The notes: generated from the sequence alone by a model not told the origin. DNA of 64,000 nucleotides from Paguma larvata (GCA_030068075.1 CM057826.1:65755312-65819311), one strand, 5' to 3'. Positions 37,471-50,072 are shown, numbered from the stretch's first letter. Numbers and translations: made by a program.

Positions 37471-37995
37471 TGTTATATTAGCTTCCTGTGTTTGCTATAA
37501 CAAATCACCACCAATTTGGCAGCTTAAAACAACACAAATTTATCTTATAGTTCTAGAAGTTAGGATTCACTGAGAAAAAAAATTAAGGTATCAGCAGAGC
37601 TGGTTCTTTTAGAGACTCTAAGGCAGTATCTCTTTCCTTGCTTTTCCCAACTCCTAGAGGCTGTCTGTATTCTTTGGTTCTTGGCTCCTTTCAGTCTTCA
37701 AACTTATTAATGGACATCTATATCTTTCTCAGATCACATCACTCTGATGCTAACTCTTCTGCCTTCATCTTCCACATTTAAAGGACCTTTGTAATTACAT
37801 CAGGCCCCCTAAATTATCCAGGATAATCTCTTTATTTTCAAGTTAGCTGATTAGTACCCTTAATTCTGTCTACAAGCTTACCTCTCCCTTGCCATGCAAC
37901 ACAACATTATCATAGATTCCAGAGATTAGAAAATGGGCATCAGAAATCTGAGGGATAAGGAGGAGTTATTCTGCCTTCAAAGGTACGTCATGTTG
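37471..37995 (-). mobile_element. LTR-like ancient repeat (MaLR/ERVL-type), reverse
   Basis: Starts TATTAGCTTCCTGTGTTTGCTATAAC, then GGCAGCTTAAAACAACACAA, CTCCTAGAGGCTG, CCTTTGTAATTACATCAGGC, GGATAATCTC and CCCTTGCCATGCAAC, ending near GTTATTCTGCCTTC. The same layout recurs at 43727-44245 and, with a different middle, at 55950-56525. Assigned to MaLR/ERVL-type LTRs from memory; a DNA transposon has not been excluded. Confidence 0.5.
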
Positions 37996-38184
37996 GTGGG
38001 TGTAAAAGTGGGGAAGGTCAGAACACAGCACCTTTTAAAATATGCAGTAGCTTCTGGAGAGTCACGAGTTTAAAATGATTCCTGAAAGAAGAGACTGAAT
38101 AACAAAAGATAGAGGAATATAAAATTCCAGATAGTATTTTAAGGCAGTTATTAATTGGAGAGAAGACAATACTTTATGTCTAAT

Positions 38185-38390
38185 AGTTTACATCCTTCAA
38201 TACAATAATTTCACTTTAGAAATCCAGTCTAGCTGTGCTGAGGGTGAAGATTTGTGAATAAAGATATTCAGCTGAGTGCTACTGGAAGTAAACATGATAC
38301 CCAACAACAAGAGATTGTTTCAACATCCATATCATTACACTATCCATATGATTGCATATTATACAACCATAAAATCACATATTTTGAAAA
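38185..38390 (+). mobile_element. Ancient LINE fragment (L1M-like)
   Basis: CAACAACAAGAGATTGTTTC followed by CATATTATACAACCATAAAA resembles the region after ORF2 motifs in old L1-type elements. Weak, no frame. Confidence 0.4.
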
Positions 38391-38484
38391 AGAAATTTTA
38401 TTCCCAGCTCTGGTTCAATCCATTTTAACTCTCCCCATATTTCTGTCTGATTTCTCCTGCCTTGATCAAGTATTCATTAATTTT

Positions 38485-38690
38485 AAAAGAAGCATATTGA
38501 GTAACTAATAAATGCTAGTCTCTGTGTGAGGTGATGGAATATAGTACTAAATGTTCCAGATGAAATTTTTATGTAGCTTACAGTTAAACACTAAAAATAA
38601 ACATTGCACAGGTGACCACAGTATGATGAAGTTTTTGAAAGAAGTAGTAGAAGATGCTTGAGAAGCAAACGGTACAAGAATTAGTCTCAT
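38485..38690 (-). mobile_element. L2 LINE 3' region, reverse
   Basis: ATATTGAGTAACTAATAAATGCTAG, TGTGAGGTGATGGAATATAG and TGTAGCTTACAGTTAAACA follow reversed L2 order. Confidence 0.45.
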
Positions 38691-39534
38691 AAAGAACTCA
38701 ACTTATGGCTAAGCCCTACTAGCCTACCCTTATCAGGGCTTAAATCACCGCTGTCTGTGGGTGGGACACTGGTTAGTTCTCCATTTCTCTGCTTAGTTCT
38801 CCATTTACTTTATGATCCTTACCCTTTTCTTTTCAATTTCTACCTGCTTCCAATAAATGGTATCTTTTTATATTTTATAGTCTTTAAATACGGTCTATAG
38901 TCTACTTTAAAACCTTTCTGGAACAAGATGGGATAAACCAATTAAAATTTGGAAATAACAAAAACATATCAATGTATTGGCAAATGGGCTATAAGATCAT
39001 CAGTATCTAACTCTCAGTAATATGTGCTTGTTCTCACCCTTTGCTTCTGGTTCCATCTGTTTCTAAAACAGAAAGGCACACTATCTGGAGCATGGAAGTT
39101 TGCCATAATACTCTTCCCTAGCCCCATGACTTCTCTATGGATTTTCCTCTTCAGAGGAATGGCTAAATATGGACCTCTAGTCCTCTCTGGCAGAATGACC
39201 ATGATTAGAATTGTCTGTCTTGTATACTTCAGATAAGTACTTGGCATAGTATAAGTTCTTAACACATGGTATCTTATTTTCCTTCCTTTGTTTAGGCAGA
39301 AAGAGCAGACACTTCCATGGAACCAGTGGGTGAGGTAGTTACTGTGGACTTTACCATTGGCAGCAACTGCAGACTCCTAGGATTTGTTTTGATAAGATCT
39401 ACAAATTCCTCATTATTTACTCTTATATGGGGGATCTCTTGGGCCATACAACCTCAAAGTCTCTCCTCTGTTCTATTTAATCTGAGACACTTCTAATAAC
39501 ATGGAAAAATATTTAACACACAAGTTTTAGTTAA
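38691..39534. other. Unique sequence
   Basis: No gene or repeat recognised. Confidence 0.5.
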
Positions 39535-39550
39535 AAAGGAGAAATACAAA

Positions 39551-41930
39551 TAAACAAAAGTCCAGGACTGGACTGAACATGGCTTCAAAGGTGAACTCTA
39601 CCAAACATTTAAACAAGACTTAGTATGTATTCTTCTCAAACTATTTCAAAAAACATAAGATGAACAAAAGCTTCCAAATTAACTTTATGAGACCAGCACC
39701 ATCCTCATAACAAAACCAGATAAAGATACTAGGGGAAAAAAAGGGAACTACAGGCCCAAACTCTGAGGAACACAGATGCAAAAATTCTCAACAAAATATT
39801 AGCAGACATCATCCAACGATACCTTAAAAAAATCATTCACCACAATCAAGTGGATTTATTCCTGGGATGTAAAGGTGGGTCAATATTGACAAATCAATCA
39901 ATGTGATATGCTGCATTAAGAGAAAGGATAAAAACCATATGATACTTTCATTAGATGCAAAAAAAGCATCTGACAAAGTATAACATCCATTCATGATAAA
40001 AACCCTTAACAAAGTAGGTTTAAGAACTCATACTCAAATGTGAAAAACTGAGAGATTTTCCCCTAAAGTCAGGAACAAGATAAGGATATCCATTCTTACC
40101 ACTTTTATTCAACATAGTATTGGAAGTCCCAGCCACAGCAATTAGAAAACAAAAGAAACAAAAGGCATCCAAATTGGTAAGGAAGACATAAAACTTTCAC
40201 TATTTGCAAAAGACCTGATAATATATATAGAAAACGCTAAAGACTTCACCAAAAAGCTACTAGAACTGATGATTAATTCAGTAAGGTCACAGGATACAAA
40301 ATCAATGTATAGAAATTCATTGCATTTCTCTATACTAATAATAATGAAGCATAAGAAAAAGAAGTTAACAGAACAGTTCCCATTACAATTGATCTAAAAA
40401 ATACGAATAACCTTAACCAAGGAGGTGAAAGACCTGTACTCTGAAAACTATAAAACCCTGTTGAAGGAAACTGAAGATGACACAAATGAAAAGACATTCC
40501 ATGCTCATGGAATGAGAGGAAAAATATTGTGAAAATGTCCATACTACTCAAAGAAATCTACAGATTTAATGCAATGCCTATCAAAATACCAAAAGCATTC
40601 TTCACAGAACCATAACCAATAATCCTAAAATTTGTATGTAACCACAAAAGACCCTAAATAGCCAAAGCGGTCTCGAGAAAGAACAAAACTGTAGGTCTTG
40701 TCTCATACTTACATATGTCAAGATATACTACAAAGCTGTAGTAATCAAAATGGTATAGTACTAGCACAAAAGTAGACACATAGATCAAAAGAACAGTATA
40801 GAGAGCCCAGAAATGAATCCACGATCATATGGTTAATAATCTTCGATTAAGAAGGCAAGATTATGCAATAGGGAAAAAACGGTCTCTTCAACAAATGGTG
40901 TTGGGAAAATTGGACAGCTACATTCAAAGGAATGAGACTGGATCACTTTATGACACCATACACAAAAATAAACTCAAAATAGATTTAAGACTTATGTGAG
41001 ACCTTAAGCCATAAAAATCCTAGAAGAGAGCACAGGGAGTAATGTCTCTGACATGGGCCATAGCAACATTTTTCTAGATATGTCTCCTGTGGCAAGCAAA
41101 ACAAAAGCAAAAAATAAACTATGGGGACTACATCAAAATATAACGCTTCTGCACAGCTAGGGAAACAACCAATAAAACTAAAAGACAACTACTGAATGAG
41201 AGAAGATATTTGCAAATGACAAATTCAAGAGTTAGTATTCAAAATACATCAAGAACTTATACAACTCAGGACAAAAAAAAACCCCATATAATCCATATAA
41301 TCCAATTTAAAAATTGGCACAAGACATGGACAGACATTTCTCCAAAGAAGACATCCAGATGGCCAACGGAGCCATAAAAAGGTGCTCAATATCATTCATC
41401 AACAGCGAAATGTATATCAAAACCAGGAGGAGATATCATTTTACACCAGTCAAGATGACCATAATAAAAAACACAAGAAACAAGAATTGCCACAAGGATG
41501 TGGAGAAAAAGGAACTCTTATGCACTGCTGGTAGAATACAAACTGGTACAGACAGTGTGTAAAACATTATGGAGATTCCTCAAAACAGTATAAATGGAAT
41601 GACGCTATGATCCAGTAATGGCATTACTGGATATTTACACAAAGAATACCAAAACAGTAGTTCAAAAAGATATATGAAACGCTATGTTTACTATAGCACT
41701 ATTTACAGTAGCCAAGATACGGAAGTAATTCAAGTATCCAATAGATGAACAGATAAAGAAGATGTGGCATATATATACAACGGAATGTTACTCAGCCATA
41801 AAAAAAAAGAATAAAATCTTGCCATTTGCAACACCACAGATAGATCTGGAGGGTATGATACTAAGTGAAATTAAGTCTTAGGAAGACCAATACCAATGAT
41901 TTCATTCATATGTGGAATTTAAGAAACAAA
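39551..41930 (+). pseudogene. L1 ORF2 remnant with broken RT active site
   Basis: The segment covers the reverse transcriptase domain, the region after it and the C-terminal tail. The conserved active-site box reads Phe-Ala-Lys-Asp at 40203-40214: the first catalytic aspartate codon is replaced by a lysine codon, so even an in-frame protein should be inactive. Many stops and frameshifts follow; the longest open piece (41314-41562) covers part of the C-terminal domain. Endonuclease is absent through truncation. Confidence 0.85.
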
Positions 41931-42149
41931 ACAAAGTAAGAAAGAGACTAACAAACATTTCTAACTATACATAACAAACTGACGGTTACCAGAAGGGAGG
42001 TGGGTGGGAAGATAAATGAGATAGGTGATGGGGATTAAAGAGTATGCTTGTGATGAACACTGAGTAATGTATAGAATTATTGAATCACTCTGTTAGATTT
42101 GTGAACTAATATTTCACCGTATGTTAACAATACGGGAATTAATTTTTTT
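39551..42149 (+). mobile_element. 5'-truncated L1 with 16-bp TSD
   Basis: Forward L1 beginning mid-ORF2 and running through the ORF2 end and 3' UTR (CATTTCTAACTATACATAAC, GTATGTTAACAATACGGG). Flanks AAAGGAGAAATACAAA (39535-39550) and AAAGGAGAAATATAAA (42150-42165) differ by one base, which fixes both ends and shows a classical target-primed insertion truncated at its 5' end. Confidence 0.93.
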
Positions 42150-42229
42150 AAAGGAGAAATATAAACTATATGGAACCCAATTTTTAGCAGGGGATTTCTG
42201 GTGAAAATCTTCTCAAAATTCATCTGTAG

Positions 42230-42452
42230 GGGCGCCTGGATGGCTCAGTCGGTTAAGCGGCCAACTTCAGCTCAAGTCATGATCTCACAGTCTGTGAGTT
42301 CGAGCCCCGCATTGGGCTCTGTGCTGATGGCTCAGAGCCTGGAGCCTGCTTCAGATACACTATCTCCCTCTCTCTCTGCCCTTCCCTTGCTCACGCTCTG
42401 TCTCTATGTCTCTCAAAAATAAAATAAAAACATTAAAAAAATTTAAAAATAT
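42230..42452 (+). mobile_element. Feliform CAN SINE with 11-bp TSD
   Basis: Forward SINE close to the family consensus (GGGCGCCTGGATGGCTCAG, GTGAGTTCGAGCCCC box B). TTCATCTGTAG at 42219-42229 and 42453-42463 is identical. Confidence 0.95.
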
Positions 42453-42599
42453 TTCATCTGTAGAGACCTTTTCTTGCATTGTTTCCTCACTATATAAAGT
42501 GATCCAGACACAAATCTCAAAATTCTTTAAATATCCCCAAAGTATTCAGCCACACAAGAAAAGAGTGGAGAAGTAGGAAGAAGGCACACAATGCAGATC

Positions 42600-42990
42600 A
42601 TTTTGAGTCAAATTCAGGATATTTTGGTCTGATTCAAAGGGAAAACAATGGAAATCAATGATCCAATGGAAAATCATTAAAATATTTACTAAAGATGATG
42701 TTTGATATATATTTTGGAAACATCATTCTGGATGCATATGAAGATCTGCTTTTGAGAGTCAGAATGAGACAACATAGGAGGCTAATGATGTAGTCCAAGT
42801 AGACTATGATGGTGGCTTAGACATGGGTAGTAGTAATAGAGAAGAAAAAAAACTTAACATCTTAAAAAAATAACACTGGCAGAAATTGAAGATGGACTGG
42901 GGTGAGGAATGAGGAAGAAGTCGATGTCTAGGATGAGTGCCAAATTTCTAGCTTGGTGACTATAAAAACTATTATGCAAGTATATTCACA
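42600..42990 (-). mobile_element. L2-like ancient LINE, reverse
   Basis: Ordered landmarks: GGAAACATCATTCTGG, GGAGGCTAATGATGTAGTCCAAG, GATGGTGGCTTAGACATGGG and GTGCCAAATTTCTAGCTTGG. It looks like the downstream continuation of the family seen at 4060-4500. Confidence 0.5.
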
Positions 42991-43117
42991 AATCCATTAA
43001 GGGGCTCAGTAAAAGAGACTTTACACTTGATTAGATGTATCAATCTTGGAGCCAAGTAGGAATTCTAAATAGCTTTTTTTTCTTTATATATACAATAAAA
43101 TTTAATTATTCTGTTTA

Positions 43118-43185
43118 CATATATTTATATGTGTATATATGTACACCGATACATATATGTGCATATACAAATGTATCTATATATT
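43118..43185. repeat. Low-complexity TA/TG tract
   Basis: Alternating ATATAT, GTGTAT and ACATAT units, imperfect. An open frame across it is an artefact. Confidence 0.8.
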
Positions 43186-43251
43186 CACTTAAGAGTTTAA
43201 ACAGGATTATAACAATATGCTGATAGTAGTTGACAAAGAATGTTGAAATTC

Positions 43252-43466
43252 CTTTTTATTAAATGTTTATTTATTTATTTTTGAGAGAGTGAGAGAGTGA
43301 GCACAAGAGGAAGAGGGGCAGAGAAAAGGGGACACAGAATCTGAAGCAGGCTCCAAGCTCCGAGCTGTCAGCACAGAGCCTGACACAGGGCTCAAACTCA
43401 TGAACCATGAGAACATGACCTGAGCTGAAGTCACACGCTTAACCAAGTGAGCCACTCAGGTGACTC
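43252..43466 (-). mobile_element. Feliform CAN SINE, reverse
   Basis: Reverse SINE from TTTATTTATTTATTTTTGAGAG to GAGCCACTCAGGTGACTC. Flanks AAATTCCT and AAATTTCT may be the decayed duplication. Confidence 0.92.
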
Positions 43467-43726
43467 AAAATTTCTAAGGTCCTATATTTTTTCTTTTAAT
43501 TTATATTTTTATTCATTTTCAGAATTTCTATTTTGCATAGGAATTATTTCTAGAATGATAAATATAGCAAAACATAAAAATTTATTTTAAAAAAGAAAAT
43601 GGCTTCTCCATGGCCATCTGCCCACACTCTTGTACTTCATCTCTTGAGGATTATAGGATATTTATACATGCAAAGATTTTCAGAGTTATAGTAAAATGTA
43701 TCAAAGATATAATCCTGCATTCTTTT

Positions 43727-44245
43727 TTAAAATTGCTACTACAGCAAACTGTCACAAGTTCCATCACTTAAACAGCATACATTTATTACCATATGGTTCT
43801 GGAAGTTAGCAATCCAACATGAGTCTCACTGAATGTCTGCAAGCCTGTAGTCCTTTCTGTAAGCTCTAGGGGAAAATCCATTTCCCTGCCTTTTCTAGAT
43901 TCTAGAGGCTGCCTGCATTCCTTGACTAGGGCTCTCCCCTCACCACTTCTTTCATCTTCAAAGCTTGCAACATCACATCTCGCTGACCCTTCAATCTATT
44001 GTGACAACCCCCTCTGTCAGAGGGAGAAAGGCTTCCATTTTAAAGGCAAAAAGGCTTCCCCTTTAAAGACCAATGTGATTAGATTGGACCCACCCAGACA
44101 ATCCAGAGTAATATCCCTGTCTCAAAGTCCTCAACCTTAATCACATGTGTATTATTCCTTTTGCCATGTAAAGTAACATATTCCCAGATTCTGGAGACTG
44201 GGACGAGGACATGTTTGGGCGACCATTATTCTCCCTGCCATCAAA
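43727..44245 (-). mobile_element. LTR-like ancient repeat (MaLR/ERVL-type), reverse
   Basis: Same layout as 37471-37995: ATTGCTACTACAGCAAACTG start, TTCTAGAGGCTGCC, CCAATGTGATTAGATTGG, ACCCAGACAATCC, CCTTTTGCCATGTAAAG and an end near ACCATTATTCTCCCTGCC. It has a local duplication of AAAGGCTTCC near 44027 and 44049. Confidence 0.5.
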
Positions 44246-45926
44246 GGTAAACACCATTTCTAATAACATATTTCTTGACCTAACTTCTTCACAACTGGTC
44301 TGTAATTATTTAATACAAGACTTGTAATATAAATATAAATAGAATACAATGAGGAAAGTTTTCTTCTAAACCGAATTGCCCTATTCCCAGCGTTTAGCTG
44401 CCAGCTATTTTTCTCCTTCCCCATGTATGAATTGGTTGAGGTCTTTATCATCTGAAAATGGCACGTTTTTTACTAACTATCTCAGGTAACTAAAGGTCTG
44501 AGTTTGACTGCTTTGGAGAATATCTTTTCCAATTTAAAATTTTCTAAATTAGAAAGTATCATCATACAACGTAAGAAACCATGTAATGCAGGAGAACTCA
44601 AAACATCAAATGTATCTGAGACCCAAATCTCTAGCGAATGAGAAAAGAGAGCTTTAACTTAAAAAAAAAAAAGTCAGTGTATCCCAAAGAGAAGTTGAAA
44701 GTTGCCTCAACATTTGTCTGAGGAAAGGCTGAGGGACGCTAGAAGGGCTTCCAGTGAAAGGTCTTTTCCTGTATAATCCTTTATAAATGGGCTAAAATGA
44801 ACCTTTCAGAGGTGGAGAGCTGGACCATTAAAAACCACTTTTGCCTGTAGGATCTTATTTTCAATCCGATTGCAATCATTTTATCAGCATGCCAATGAAT
44901 ACAGGTGTTGCCAGAGTCAATCTCTTCGCTATATTTTTCTGTGTCACAGGGCAGATTTCTGTGTAATTGGTCACATGATCGGCCAGTACCCTTTGGCATT
45001 TTTCAACATGAATTTAGAAAAATCGAAAACTTCCCCTCACTCCCTCATTTTCCCATTTGTAAAGTGGTGTGACCATTTACTGCTCTCTGACATAATTTGC
45101 TCTGTCTAAAAGCCAAGCTCTTAATGAGGCAGCTGGCTCAGTCTCCCCTATAATCGTGGTGTGAGAAAAGCTTGCTGACAAACTGGCATTCAAATCTCAC
45201 GGTTAATTCTTTCAGGGAAGCTGTAGCAATGCTGCAAGGAGAACCATCTACCCCATTAATGAGTGAAGCCGAGAAGGTCAGGTTTTCTAGCCTCTGAACA
45301 ATATTAGATCCATTTCCAGTTGAGTATGCTCTTCAGGCATGTTTCTTATCTAATTCCCTTGAATATTCATGATTTATAATGGCAATGGTGGCACCTTCTT
45401 CCTCCATCTCCTTCTCAAAATGACTCTCCATGCAGATGTTAAATCCTGAAAGACAGCTGCTTGCAGAAACCCAAGAAACAGAGCCATATGGAATATGGGA
45501 AAGAAATGGGAAGGACTGGAGGTGTGCCACATATGCTGACTTCTTCCTTTACCTCATGTTTTACGAACCCAGATGTTAGTTTGATTCTGACTCAGGCCTT
45601 AGTAAGTAAATTCTAATTAAGGGCAGGTAATTGTTTTCCTAATGTACCAGGGTAACCAAGCAGACCAAAAATAAGCTGCTGAAATATAGTAGGGTTGTAT
45701 GCAAAGGCTTATCTTCAAGGCAAGAAATAAATCCCACACACACAAGATTCTAAGCTCGCCCAATTTCCTTTTCCAGCAGGCCTGCTACTCTTGTAGTTTT
45801 TTCCCAGGCAGCAATAAATTGTTACATCATAACTCCTTGCTTGAGCCTAAAATTAGGAGTCATCCACTACACCTCTCTTTTTCTCATTCCCCATATTTAA
45901 TTTTTCAGCAAGTCCTTTTGTTTGAG
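44246..45926. other. Unique sequence
   Basis: No gene or repeat recognised. Open frames at 44870-45109 and 45333-45530 have no domain. Confidence 0.5.
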
Positions 45927-46015
45927 ATATATATATGTATGTATGTATGTGTATGTATATGTGTGTATACATGTGTGTATATATACGTGTGTATACATAT
46001 GTGTATGTGTATATA

Positions 46016-46046
<31 letters not shown>

Positions 46047-46062
46047 GCGCATTTGTGTGTAT
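45927..46062. repeat. Alternating (TA/TG)n microsatellite
   Basis: About 135 bases of GTAT, GTGTAT, TATATA and TGTGTG units. The alternating purine-pyrimidine sequence is of a kind that can adopt non-B (Z or cruciform) structure. Tyr/Ile/Val/Cys-rich open frames on both strands are artefacts. Confidence 0.9.
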
Positions 46063-46483
46063 ATCCCAAATCAATAATGTTTACTAAAATAATAAGGAAC
46101 GGAAATCATGAGAAATTCAGTTTTGCCCTTCTTTTGTAGGTCAGGGTTAATGATACAAAAAGCTATTACTCTCTCATAGCAATGGGGATGAAAGGAATTT
46201 CAGAATACTAAAAATCAAGCAATGATACTTAACCATCAGAAGCAAGGTAAATAGAATTGTCTAAATGAGTGGCATGCGCAGAGCAGCACACAGAGATATA
46301 TGGAAAGTGGAGGTACTAGGAGAAAAACAGATGCTAGCAAACGAGTCTACTACTTAATTTATACATTCAAAAGAAAAGAAAAATGAAAGAATAGGAAGTT
46401 GAAGGCAGTCACCTCAATGAAAAGAAATTATCCCTTGCCCAAATTCTGGACATGAGGCGATTTTTATTTTTAAAAAATTTTAA

Positions 46484-46699
46484 ATGTTTTCTTTTTTATG
46501 TTTATTTTGAGAAAAAGAGAGAATGCCAGCATGAATGGGGGAGGGTCAAAAAGAAAGAGGGAGAGAGAGAACCCCAAGCAGGCTCCACGTTCAGTGCAGA
46601 GCCTAATGTGAGGCTTCATCTCATACTTTGTGAGATCATGACCTGAGCCGAAATCAAGAGTCAGATACTTAACAACCAAATGAGTCACCCAGGTGTCCC
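46484..46699 (-). mobile_element. Feliform CAN SINE, reverse, diverged
   Basis: Reverse SINE: TTTTTTATGTTTATTTTGAG, GA-rich block, CAGTGCAGAGCCTAATG, GAGATCATGACCTGAGCC and GAGTCACCCAGGTGTCCC. Lacks a clear duplication. It lies at the left edge of the retroviral remnant. Confidence 0.88.
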
Positions 46700-48690
46700 T
46701 CTGCCCATTTTTGAGTGACACAGATGACTCCCTACTTAAGGGGACAAGCCAGGAAAGGCTTCTAATGTATTTCCTGGCTGTGGTGCAAACAGTCTTGCTT
46801 TCTGGCCTGTGCAACCTGCTGGATGCAGTGACATTACCAGTATCTATGGTGAGAGGAGATACCCTCTGTAATTTATGACAGCCTTGGTAGCAGACTCACA
46901 ATACAAAACTCTTGCATGTAGAGAAAGGATATGTCAAGGTTTTAGCATCTGAAAAATAGTTCCTTTTATGTAATTTAGTCCTGGAGGGACAGAGCAACAT
47001 CAGGAAATACATGTGACCATGTAGCCAGACTAACCATCATGAACTGATTTCTCTAATATCTATCACGTCATAAGTTTGGGTGGGCACAACAGCAATTCTT
47101 CGTAAGATGGAAGAGGTACATCTAGGAACTGACATGAAAAAGGCCAGAAGGCAGAAATTAACCACATATACAGCTATTACAAACCCCTATGGCTTCTACC
47201 ACTGGTACACTGTGTCTGTCCCTCTCTTCACATCAATGGATGCATGATGGTCCATATGACCAGCTTATAGAGGAGAAAAAAAAAATCACGTAAGAAGGAT
47301 TCATGGATAGGTTACCTGAGTATGTTGGTACAGGTCAAAAATGAACCACTGCACCATTGGTCTACTGTGGTATGTTACTAAAAGAGAGTAGTGAGAGAAA
47401 GTCCTCCTGATGGGAAAGGCTTCAAATAGTGAACTTGTTCATTAGCTTTAAGTAGATAGAGAAGTAGCTTGATACAATAATACATATTAACTCATTGACA
47501 GTGATGAATGGCTTGGTTTATTAATCTGGGGACTGGATGGAGAAATATTGGAAGACAGAGACAAGTAAGTCTCAAAAAAGGCATGTACATATATCCATGG
47601 AAATAGGTACAAATGGTGAAGATGCTCATATCGCATGTGAATGGCCACCAGAGTTGGTTCACTATGTAAGAGACTATCTGATGAACTAGACAGGATGGCT
47701 TAGCCAGCTGATTTTAACCTGCCTCATTTCCAGCCACTTCATTGCTTGTATAATATGTATATTAATGAAGTTACTTTGGTAGAAAGGGTATAGGCTATGC
47801 ATGGAACTTCCACACTCACAAAGGTCTATCAAATTTCTGCCACTCCCAAATATTCAATGCGCCAGAAGCAAAAACAATGCTGAGTCCCTGGTAGGGAACA
47901 ATTCTTCAAAGAACAAGTTTATCACATTGAACTTCTTTCACTCTGGTAGAATTGCGAAAAGCGGCAGGATGTCCTCTTGACTAAAATTGACACTTATTCT
48001 GGGTATAGATTTGTCTTTTCTGCCCACAAGGTCTCAGCTAGCTAGCTTATTTGGGGATTCACAGTTATGATTCACTGAAACAGGATCTTGTGTAACATGG
48101 CATCTGCCTTAGGGTCCTGTTTACAACAAAAGAAGTATGGTACTGGGCATATGACTATGGAAGTCACTAATCCTATCACATATTTCAGCCCAACATGATA
48201 AATCATAGCCTTTTGAAGATATAGCTATGGTATCTTAGTTATGATACCTTGTGATACCCACCCACCAGCACAGAGTCTTTGCCCTAAATCAACTACCAAT
48301 ACAAAGTGCTATGTTCCTAATGTGAAATTCATAGGTCCAAGAGTCAAGAGACAGAATAGTCCTGCTTAACATTATTCCCAGTGACTCACTCAGCATTCTG
48401 GTATTTTCTCACCACAATTCTGAGCTCTGTCTCAGGTCCTAGTTCCCAAGAAAAAATACTTTTACCAGAAGACACATAAAGAATCATGTTAAACTTTAAG
48501 CTATGTCTGCCACCTGATTACGTCAGGTCCCTTGTGTTAAGAGATAAATAAGCAAGGAAGAGTTAGTACCATGTGGGGGTGAATTGACCTAGTCATAAGG
48601 AAGAGAAAAGTGAGCTGTTTCACAGGGGAAGAGGGCAGAACACCTGGACATCCAGGTGATTCCCTAGAGCACCTTTTGTTTTTTTGGTTT
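46700..48690 (+). pseudogene. ERVL-type endogenous retrovirus pol remnant
   Basis: Successive segments resemble the 3' part of ERVL pol: the end of reverse transcriptase and RNase H (about 46740-47700), then integrase (about 47780-48200) and sequence beyond it to about 48690. The clearest match is around 47986-48030, which encodes the motif that holds the first Asp of the integrase triad. Stops and deletions occur throughout; there is no open frame above 70 codons and no visible gag or env. It is an old, dead copy. Confidence 0.7.
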
Positions 48691-48954
48691 TTTGTTTTGT
48701 TTTACTATCCTGCCTGATTTAATCAATCAATGAACAAATGCAGCCAAACATGGCCTGAGGAAGGCATGGTGACCAGGGGCTCCAACCTTTCACTGATTAG
48801 AGTTTCAGTCATCTGATCAAATAATCCTCCAAGACCAGTAGAGATGCTAGCTAAGTAATTTAGGAGAAAAAAATGAGTATTAAGTGCATCCTGCAATAAA
48901 CTTCAATAGCAAGAAGCTGTAGTTTATGCTATTCAATTTCTTCTTTTCAGTTCC

Positions 48955-49475
48955 CCAGAAGTGTAACCAACAAGAATGCTGGAAATGCTTTTCCCTGATG
49001 CAGTAAAATTTTTGTATGAAGCATGTGGACCTGACTAGCACGAAAAGTGGACTGTAACGACTGCTGTTGGGTGTCACTCAGATCTCCTGAAACACTCCTT
49101 CCCCAGCTGCCAGGTTGTTGCCAGTCAAGGGCTCAGAGATTAGTCCTTCCCTGGAAATTAGCCTCAGCTAAAGGTGGTGGCATTTACTTCCTCCCTAGGA
49201 AGAAGCTACATCCAGTGATTGGTTGATATGGGGCTATAAAAGCTCAGATCTCTTGTCTCAATTTAGGTCACTTCTGCAAGGCCATCAGGGTTCCAGAGCT
49301 CTCTGGGGAGTAGGCAGAAGCCTCTACTTCATTTGCATTGCACTCCCACATCTCCTCTGCCTAATTCTGCTTTCCTCAGCACCTCACTGATGTTGTTCCC
49401 TGGAGCACCCCCCAGTGAACACAATGCAAGTGAAACTCTGTGTTAGGGTCTATTTCCCAGGGCCCCTAACTTAAA
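48955..49475 (+). mobile_element. ERVL LTR (MLT2-like)
   Basis: Directly 3' of the pol remnant and in the same direction. Landmarks: CTGACTAGCACGAAAAGTGG (about 49031), GGGCTCAGAGATTAGTCC, CTCAGCTAAAGGTGG, GATTGG, TATAAAAG, CAAGGCCATCAGGGTTCC, ACTCTGTGTTAGGGTC. It therefore looks like the 3' LTR of the element. The 5' boundary is uncertain by tens of bases; a 5' LTR is not seen. Confidence 0.7.
49218..49241 (+). promoter_or_regulatory. LTR core promoter: inverted CCAAT and TATA box
   Basis: ATTGG (49218-49222) is followed 12 bases later by TATAAAA (49235-49241), the expected layout of an LTR promoter. No evidence of activity; the call is from motif and position only. Confidence 0.5.
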
Positions 49476-50072
49476 ATAAATTTTGAGAATTTCCAGGGAA
49501 AGGACAGAGTAGGAGAACTCTAAGTTCACCTTGTCCCATGGATACAACTAGGTAACACTCACATAGGTGCAAATAACCCTGAAAGTGAACCCAAAAACTG
49601 AGAGAACAGACTCTCCACAGCTAAAGATAGAGACATGGCCACATAAAAGAGGGTAGAAAGGGTGAAGACATGGTCAGGAGTCAAATGGACAGGAAGGACT
49701 GTCGATAGGAGGGAGGAACAAGGAGGAGACGCTCATAGCAGGCACCCCAGGCATATGGGACTCACATGGGGAAGATGAATCTCCATAACATTTGGCTTTG
49801 AAAACCAGAGGGGCCTAACTTCAATAGTTTGTTATAAACAGTGGGGCTTAACACCTGGAACTTTAAATCAGCAGGCTGAGATTTGGACAAGTCTACAGAG
49901 CTATAGGAAACTGAGTCCCACCCTTTAACAGACAGCATAACAAACAACCTCAATGAGATATGCATAGAAGCAGCAGATTAAAAAATCTTGAGATATACAG
50001 GAAGATTTATTTATTAATCTCAGAGCATTTGCTGAAGGGGTAGGAATCTTTGGAAGACTTCTCCAATAACAA

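Noticed and set aside
45699..46139. A 146-codon plus-strand frame and its minus-strand partner as membrane proteins
   Set aside because: Their Tyr/Ile/Val/Cys-rich composition comes from the TA/TG microsatellite, and both strands are open for the same reason.
46700..48690. A functional retroviral pol gene
   Set aside because: Only short broken frames remain; stops and deletions are spread across the RNase H and integrase regions.
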